Of a DNA stretch of 64,000 nucleotides, positions 62,049 to 64,000 are shown piece by piece. Made by a program: the position numbers and the translations under genes. Source of the DNA: Qipengyuania sphaerica (GTDB lineage: Bacteria > Pseudomonadota > Alphaproteobacteria > Sphingomonadales > Sphingomonadaceae). The number at the start of each line of letters is the position of its first letter. Position 1 is the stretch's first letter. Where the stretch lies: NCBI RefSeq assembly GCF_019711595.1, contig NZ_JAIGNR010000001.1, positions 248,001-312,000 of the forward strand. The letters are read 5' to 3'. The notes below the pieces were generated by a model. That model ran no database searches. It was not told the origin of the DNA and saw nothing but the letters and a program-made list of their open reading frames with translations.

Positions 62049-63062
62049 ATGGACAAAGTCACGAAAGTGCCGGTGCTGGTCACCGGGGGCGCAGGCTATA
62101 TCGGCTCGCACGCGGTGCTGGCGCTGAAGGACGCGGGCTGGCCGGTCGCGGTGATCGACAACCTTTCGACCGGGTTCGAGTTTGCCGTGCCGGACGATGT
62201 GCCGCTTTACGAAGGCGACATCGCCGATGCGGTGCTGCTCGCGCGGATTTTCGCCGAACAGGGCACGAAGGCGATCATGCATTTCGCCGGATCGATCATC
62301 GTGCCCGAATCGGTCGAACAGCCGCTCAAATATTACGAGAACAACACGGTGAAGAGCCGCGCGCTGATCGAAGCGGCAGTGAAGGGCGGGGTGGAGCACT
62401 TCATCTTCTCCTCCACCGCGGCGACTTACGGCATTCCCGAAAGCTCGCCGATTTCGGAGGATTCGCCCAAGAGCCCGATCAATCCCTATGGCTGGTCGAA
62501 GCTGATGACAGAGCAGATGCTCGCCGATGCCAGCGCAGCGCATGGCTTCAACTTCTGCGCATTGCGCTATTTCAACGTCGCCGGTGCCGACCCGCAGGCG
62601 CGCAGCGGCCAGTCGACCGCGGGCGCAACGCACCTCATCAAGGTCGCCTGCGAGGCAGCCACCGGCAAGCGCGACAGCGTGGCGGTGTTCGGGACCGACT
62701 ACGAAACGCCCGACGGCACGGGCGTGCGCGACTATATCCATGTCAGCGACCTTGCGAATGCGCATGTCCTCGCGCTCGAAGCGCTGATCGGCCAACCCGA
62801 CCGCTCGCTCACCATGAACTGCGGTTATGGCAAGGGTTTCTCGGTGCTCGAAGTGCTCGACGCGGTCGACCGGGTGACCAATGCGAAGATCGAGCGCGTC
62901 ATGCAGCCGCGCCGCGCGGGCGATCCGGCAGAGCTGGTGTCCGATCCCAGCCGCATCCGCGCCACCGTGCCGTGGCAGCCCAAGCACGACGACCTTGGCG
63001 AGATCATCGGCCATGCGCTGCAATGGGAACGCAAACTCAGCGAAATTCGCGGAATTACTTGA
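62049..63062 (+). CDS. galE: UDP-glucose 4-epimerase GalE
   Basis: A 337-residue short-chain dehydrogenase-fold epimerase. VLVTGGAGYIGSHAVLAL is the NAD site, FSSTAATYG and NPYGWSKLMTEQM carry the Ser and YxxxK catalytic pair, and DGTGVRDYIHVSDLANAH completes the GalE-type signature. It interconverts UDP-glucose and UDP-galactose for surface glycans. ATG 62049. Confidence 0.95.
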   Translation: MDKVTKVPVLVTGGAGYIGSHAVLALKDAGWPVAVIDNLSTGFEFAVPDDVPLYEGDIADAVLLARIFAEQGTKAIMHFAGSIIVPESVEQPLKYYENNTVKSRALIEAAVKGGVEHFIFSSTAATYGIPESSPISEDSPKSPINPYGWSKLMTEQMLADASAAHGFNFCALRYFNVAGADPQARSGQSTAGATHLIKVACEAATGKRDSVAVFGTDYETPDGTGVRDYIHVSDLANAHVLALEALIGQPDRSLTMNCGYGKGFSVLEVLDAVDRVTNAKIERVMQPRRAGDPAELVSDPSRIRATVPWQPKHDDLGEIIGHALQWERKLSEIRGIT

Positions 63063-63153
63063 CCAGAATCACCACCGCCGCTAACGGGCGCGCTTGAAAT
63101 CGGCGCGTCGGGGCACCATCTCCGGCGCGTATTTATTTGACCAGAGAGATACG

Positions 63154-63279
63154 ATGAAGATCCGCAACAGCCTCAAGTCGCTCAAGAGCCGTCACCGCGA
63201 TTGCCGCGTGATCCGTCGTCGCGGCCGCACTTACGTTATCAACAAGACTAACCGCCGTTTCAAGGCCCGCCAGGGCTAA
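63154..63279 (+). CDS. rpmJ: 50S ribosomal protein L36
   Basis: A 41-residue ribosomal protein, [41 protein letters not shown]. It is the cysteine-poor (zinc-free) form usual in alphaproteobacteria. The ATG at 63154 follows ATTTGACCAGAGAGATACG; a longer upstream frame is non-coding. Confidence 0.95.
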   Translation: MKIRNSLKSLKSRHRDCRVIRRRGRTYVINKTNRRFKARQG

Positions 63280-63317
63280 GCTTCGGCTGCGCGGAAGCAA
63301 TTCCGCGACATGTCTTT

Positions 63318-63360
63318 CAACCGGCCCGGCTCCCGATGGGAGTGCGGGCCGTTGATGTTT
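63318..63360 (+). terminator. Hairpin terminator after rpmJ
   Basis: CGGCCCG and CGGGCCG, with inner CTCCC and GGGAG, form a long stem with a GAT loop. It is followed by TTGATGTTT, a weak U-tract. Confidence 0.6.
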
Positions 63361-63371
63361 GAGGTGACGAG

Positions 63372-63986
63372 ATGAACCACGAACTGGTCGATGCCGTCGT
63401 CTTCGACGTCGGGCGTGTGCTCTACCATTGGGAGCTGCGCCACCTGTTCGGGAAGATGGTGGGCGATCCCGCGCGGCTCGAAAAACTGCTGGGCGAAGTC
63501 GTGACCGAGGAATGGCATTTCCTCCACGATGCGGGCCGGCCGCTGTCGCAGATGGTGCCCGAACGCATCGCGCTATATCCCGAATTCGCCGAGGAAATCC
63601 GCGCCTACGCCACGCGTTTCAACGAGACCATTCCGGGTCCGGTCGAGGGCAGTCACGAGCTGGTCGAGCGGCTGGACGCGCGCGGCGTGCCGCTGTTCGC
63701 GATCACCAATTTCGGCGCGGAGTTCTGGGCCGGTTTCCGCCCGCAGCACCGCATCTTCGACCGCTTTCGCGATATCGTGGTTTCCGGGCAGGAGCGCATT
63801 GCCAAGCCCGATCCGGCGATCTTCGCGCTATCGGCCAGGCGCTTCGGCCACGATCCTGCGCGCATGCTCTTCATCGACGATAATCCAGCCAATGTTGAAT
63901 CGGCGCGGGTGAGCGGGTGGCAAGTCCATCACTTCACCCATGCGGCCTCGCTCGAAAGCGATCTTGCCGCACGCGGGTTGATCTGA
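63372..63986 (+). CDS. HAD-superfamily IA hydrolase
   Basis: A 204-residue phosphatase-like protein. Motif I is VVFDVGRVLY (Asp nucleophile, with Gly in place of the second Asp), motif II FAITNFG, motif III around ERIAKPDP (Lys), and motif IV MLFIDDNPANVESAR (Asp-Asp). All core residues of subfamily IA with a small cap are present. The substrate is unknown. The window ends 14 bp after its stop. Confidence 0.9.
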   Translation: MNHELVDAVVFDVGRVLYHWELRHLFGKMVGDPARLEKLLGEVVTEEWHFLHDAGRPLSQMVPERIALYPEFAEEIRAYATRFNETIPGPVEGSHELVERLDARGVPLFAITNFGAEFWAGFRPQHRIFDRFRDIVVSGQERIAKPDPAIFALSARRFGHDPARMLFIDDNPANVESARVSGWQVHHFTHAASLESDLAARGLI

Positions 63987-64000
63987 GGCACAAAAAAGCC

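Overview
The window looks like chromosome of a high-GC alphaproteobacterium of the order Sphingomonadales, most likely an Erythrobacter/Qipengyuania-type member of the Erythrobacteraceae. This rests on the alphaproteobacterial versions of RpoZ, UPF0262, the C-minus form of ribosomal protein L36, the NodT-type efflux protein and the general protein style. No database search was possible, so the genus is an inference.

Layout. 1-6285 is core: the 3' end of an rsh (p)ppGpp gene, a short MITE-like element with 31-bp terminal inverted repeats that supplies the start codon of a VOC protein, a minus-strand cyclophilin/DUF1905/META operon, tRNA-Ser(GGA), acs, hspQ and tRNA-Ser(CGA). 6272-13197 is a 6.9-kb integrative island in the 3' end of tRNA-Ser(CGA), framed by a 14-bp direct repeat. 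It carries a tyrosine integrase, an AlpA-type regulator, a PC4-like protein and a HUH-like replication/relaxase protein. After these comes a cassette-like array in which small unrelated genes on both strands are separated by copies of an 85-87 bp repeat.

13496-20526 holds a tightly coupled minus-strand operon: a small Sec-exported protein with a double-glycine-like motif, a periplasmic C39 protease, and two outer-membrane barrels with N-terminal coiled coils. Divergent to it is a large LuxR/LAL regulator with a DUF4242 protein. The set resembles the protease and porin parts of the Fap amyloid-export pathway without recognisable FapB/FapC, and is the best candidate here for an undescribed system. 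20911-25864 is a glycan cluster (GT-C enzyme, GT2, flippase-like protein, sulfotransferase, methyltransferase).

26003-38462 is a molybdenum/sulfur module. moaA, moeA and mobA for the cofactor flank a sulfur-oxidation set: persulfide dioxygenase-like MBL protein, two YeeE/YedE-type membrane proteins, a DUF442 phosphatase-like protein, a BigR/SqrR-type ArsR repressor, DsrE2, TusA, a FadL-type porin and SoeABC. Together these could take persulfide sulfur to sulfite and then sulfate with electrons passed to quinone.

38531-64000 is mostly housekeeping or metabolic: an AMACR/ALDH/MaoC group, ExoD, a DUF3604-PpiC-HupE operon, a NodT/HlyD/ABC/FtsX efflux operon facing its TetR repressor across tandem palindromes, ftsH, a DUF3667 protein, a fatty-acid hydroxylase, rpoZ, a phospholipase-D-type synthase, dnaB, UPF0262, a GH25-fold protein lacking its catalytic acids, cdd, an M14 peptidase, galE, rpmJ and a HAD phosphatase.
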